Assembly (NCBI GenBank): GCA_050693875.1
Contig: JBOGWP010000207.1
Coordinates: forward strand, 1 to 7,815
Origin: JBOGWP01 sp050693875
GTDB lineage: Bacteria > Actinomycetota > CADDZG01 > JAHWKV01 > JBOGWP01
Direction: 5' to 3'
Length of the DNA stretch: 7,815 nt
The translations under genes and the position numbers were made by a program. The notes below the pieces were generated by a model. It made no database searches. It saw only the letters and a list, made by a program, of their open reading frames with translations, and was not told the DNA's origin. Below are positions 5,964-7,815 of this stretch, piece after piece (within the stretch, counting starts at the first letter, position 1; every line of letters begins with the position of its first letter).

Positions 5964-6761
5964 TCAGCCCCCGGGATGGTTTGTCATCCAGACGAACACC
6001 CCCTGGCGCCCCGTGACCCCGTCCCGCCGGTGGGAGAAGTACCGACGGTCGCACGCCGTGCAGCCGTTCATGGCCGCCACTCGCCGCACGCCGGCCTGAT
6101 GCAGCGCGGCCCGGGCAGCCTCGGCCATGTCGACGCGCCTCCGATCAACCGGCAGCCCCCGGACCCGGAACGCATCGAGCACATCATCGCCGACCTCGTA
6201 GCAGCAGGAGCCGATCGCCGGGCCGATCCACGCCCCCCATACCTGCCCCACGGCCGAGATGCCTTTGTCGACGATTCCGAGAGCCAGCCCCCGCCATCCG
6301 GCATGGAGGACCGCTATCTGGTCCTCGCCGGCGAGGACGATCGCAGCACAGTCCGCCGTAAGAAGGCCGAGCACGACGTCCGGCGCCGAGGTGATCATGC
6401 CGTCCGCCTCCTCACCGGTGTTCCCCTGCCCACGCTCGATCCTCCGAATGTGTCTGCCGTGAACCTGTTTGGAGAGGCGAAGCGCGCCGACCTCGAATCC
6501 GGCGGCGGCGGCCACGCGGCACCGGTTCTCGGTTACGTCTTCGAGCCGATCGCCGACGCTTGTCGCAAGGTTGAGCGACTCGAACGGTGGCGCGCTTACG
6601 CCTCCGATTCGATTGCTGAAGGCGACCATGACGCCTCGGTTCTGGGCCTCTTTGTCGACGAGGACCGGGGCGACGTCGAGTGCGCCCCCGGATCCGCCGT
6701 CGGGAGCATCGACACGCCGGCCAGCGTACGCGGGGTTGCCCGGCATCCTGGAGCTCGGCAC
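5964..6761 (-). CDS. pgeF: Laccase-domain protein of the PgeF/YfiH (YlmD) family
   Basis: Uninterrupted 265-aa frame. Family hallmarks are present in order: AFSNRIGGVSAPPFESLNLA (47-66), GDRLEDVTENRCRVA, LSKQVHG with His101, LLTADCAAIVLA with Cys138, AVLHAGWRGLALGIVDKG with His153, AWIGPAIGSCCYEVGDDV (177-193), and the C-terminal CTACDRRYFSHRRDGVTGRQ. The His-Cys-His set corresponds to the metal-binding active site of this family. Members have been described as a peptidoglycan-editing factor and as a zinc-dependent purine nucleosidase/phosphorylase; which applies here is not visible. About 44 residues precede the first conserved strand and look unlike the family. Candidate starts are GTG 6761 and ATG 6746, neither with a strong ribosome site. 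The usual neighbours of the gene (ftsZ, yggS) are absent. It is on the same strand as the recombinase pieces but need not be co-transcribed with them. Confidence 0.88.
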   Translation of the reverse strand: MPSSRMPGNPAYAGRRVDAPDGGSGGALDVAPVLVDKEAQNRGVMVAFSNRIGGVSAPPFESLNLATSVGDRLEDVTENRCRVAAAAGFEVGALRLSKQVHGRHIRRIERGQGNTGEEADGMITSAPDVVLGLLTADCAAIVLAGEDQIAVLHAGWRGLALGIVDKGISAVGQVWGAWIGPAIGSCCYEVGDDVLDAFRVRGLPVDRRRVDMAEAARAALHQAGVRRVAAMNGCTACDRRYFSHRRDGVTGRQGVFVWMTNHPGG

Positions 6762-7357
6762 CTCAGGCGTCAGCGCCGCCGGCCCGGAGCACCCGGGGGA
6801 GGAGGCGGACCTGGCGGCAGACGGCGTGCGGATCCCGAAGCCACGCGCCCATCGGCGCGAGCAACCGATCCCAACGCATCGGGGATTGCGGCCATGCTGG
6901 GCCGAAATCTATCTCGCGCGGGTGCCTCGGCGCCGTGTCTGAGACCAAGGCCGAGGCTTCTGGGAGCTCTTGGCTCCGCGGTCCACATGGCCGCCAATCG
7001 GTGGGGGGTTAGCCACACGGCGGGTGACGCCGTCTTTGCGGCTCAGGACGGCTCGGTCCTCGAAACTCCGGGCGCGGCCATCATCCGGGTGGCCTACGCC
7101 CTCGAGTGGAGGGGATAGGGATCCTGAAGGTGCTTCGCTCACCTACCCTCGCCGGCGAGGGGTCGACCAGGATCATAGAGGTGTTCCTGGGAGGTCGCCG
7201 TCGATCTTCGGGCTTGGGCCTCGTCCGGATGGCTGTCGACACGCAGGAGGCGGCTCGTTTCGGCCCCAGCCGTTGGAGGCATGCCTGGGGCAGGAATAGA
7301 TACGCGCTCCAGTCGTTGACCGAGCCAGATGCGGAGACAACCGCCGGTTCGACGGGG
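6762..7357. other. About 600 bp without a recognisable gene, between divergent laccase and VOC genes
   Basis: All six frames give low-complexity Arg/Pro/Gly-rich translations. A minus-strand frame (6948-6763) with less skewed composition ends 2 nt before the GTG start of the laccase gene and could be a fragment of an unrecognised gene. The evidence is too weak to call it. Both flanking genes read outward, so their promoters should lie here. A TTGACC occurs at 7316-7321 on the plus strand, but there is no matching -10. Confidence 0.3.
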
Positions 7358-7365
7358 AAGGAGGG
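7358..7365 (+). promoter_or_regulatory. Ribosome binding site of the VOC gene
   Basis: AAGGAGGG lies 7 nt before ATG 7373. It is a near-consensus site and favours 7373 as the true start over the ATG at 7384, which lacks a spacer to any ribosome site. Confidence 0.65.
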
Positions 7366-7372
7366 CAGAGGG

Positions 7373-7754
7373 ATGTTGAAGGAATGGATCCGGTCACGAT
7401 GATCCCGGTGAAAGATCTCGAGAAGACCAGAAGGTTCTACGAGGACGTGCTGGTGTTCACTCCGGAATATCGAGATCCCGGGGGCATCGATACAGAAGCG
7501 GGAGCGGGCGGTTCAACATCTACCCGACCCAGTTCGCCGGGACCGCGCCGCACACGCTCATCGGCTGGCAGACGGACGATATCGAGAAGGCCGTTGACGA
7601 GCTGATGGCAGAGGGGGTGGCCTTCGAGCAGGACGACATGGGCGAGTTCAAGACCGACGCCAAGGGCATCGCCGACATGGGAGAACGAGAAGAAAGGGCT
7701 GCCTGGTTCAAGGACCCAGAGGGCAACATCCTCCGGCACTGGCTTAGGAAGTAG
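7373..7754 (+). CDS. VOC-superfamily (glyoxalase/bleomycin-resistance-like) protein, frame broken twice
   Basis: The frame from 7384 carries the first beta-alpha-beta module (MIPVKDLEKTRRFYEDVLVF, then TPEYRDPGG). After the G5 run at 7480-7484 the match continues in another frame: HRYRSGSGRFNIYPTQFAGT, APHTLIGWQTDDIEKAVDEL, MAEGVAFEQDDMGEFKTDA and AAWFKDPEGNILRHWLRK to TAG at 7752-7754. The second half has the FKDPEGN turn typical of the family's last strand. The start at ATG 7373 (MLKE) has the best ribosome site. Reading on into MDPVTM requires AAA instead of AA at 7379-7380. With these two corrections the protein is about 127 aa, normal for a one-domain VOC member, which dimerises to form metal-dependent active sites. 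The substrate is unknown. It is the only plus-strand gene in the window. Confidence 0.78.
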
Positions 7755-7761
7755 CGCGTCG

Positions 7762-7780
7762 ACACGGGCCTGAGCCGTGT
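7762..7780 (+). terminator. Weak hairpin downstream of the VOC gene
   Basis: ACACGG (7762-7767) pairs with CCGTGT (7775-7780) around a 7-nt loop, 7 nt after the stop codon, followed by TTA only. A second small stem, AGGC/GCCT, follows at 7785-7798. This is a plausible but weak transcription end. Confidence 0.3.
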
Positions 7781-7815
7781 TACCAGGCGATCGTGCCTAA
7801 CGGTGAGCGGATTCC

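Noticed and set aside
5544..7118. Long plus-strand open frame (524 codons)
   Set aside because: It is the antisense shadow of the laccase gene and recombinase fragment. The minus strand carries clear conserved motifs, while this translation is low-complexity with no domain pattern.
7437..7739. Minus-strand 100-codon frame over the VOC gene
   Set aside because: Antisense shadow. The plus strand encodes the conserved VOC motifs and a good ribosome site.
1..7815. CRISPR array or phage-defence island
   Set aside because: No regularly spaced direct repeats with unique spacers beyond the three 24-bp units at 68-121, and no cas-like or nuclease genes.

Overview
This is a GC-rich bacterial window. 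The RpoD-type sigma factor makes it bacterial. A PPOX-class flavin/F420 enzyme and a complex-I-like lone flavoprotein suggest an actinobacterium or a similar high-GC soil or sediment lineage; that placement is inference. Nearly everything is on the minus strand; only the last gene (VOC family) is on the plus strand.

Layout in plus-strand order. Positions 1-127 look like the terminus of an IS21-type insertion sequence, with 24-bp spaced repeats ending in ACGGACA. At 150-192 is the 3' half of a tRNA with a CAT anticodon, which lacks the 5' strand of its T stem. Next, read right to left, comes a compact three-gene block. It starts with a NuoF-like flavoprotein (3192-1828), continues with a PPOX-class oxidoreductase (GTG at 1820, 7 nt after the NuoF-like stop), and ends with a group 1/2 sigma factor (about 1431-382). 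A perfect 8-bp hairpin (3721-3740) separates this block from the preceding gene, an intact soluble CBS-CBS-histidine kinase (4791-3745). Upstream of that are two recombinase pieces. One is the N-terminal catalytic part of a serine recombinase (from 5545), and the other is a coiled-coil C-terminal piece of a probably similar protein (about 5900-5542); they overlap by ATGA. An intact PgeF/YfiH-type laccase-domain protein follows (6761-5964). After about 600 bp with no recognisable gene comes a VOC-family protein on the plus strand (7373-7754).

The dominant oddity is frame disruption. The sigma factor, PPOX enzyme, NuoF-like protein, recombinase and VOC gene each need one or more single-base frame corrections, about 18 in total, and several lie at or beside short homopolymers. 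The residues on both sides of each break fit the family, and the corrected lengths are normal. The histidine kinase and laccase genes are uninterrupted. I read most of these breaks as indel errors in the sequence rather than as biology. Only the recombinase pieces and the tRNA-like element also look physically truncated, and they may be real remnants. I did not find a convincing new biological system. The best leads are the NuoF-like/PPOX/sigma block, the CBS-histidine kinase fusion and the scarred recombinase locus.
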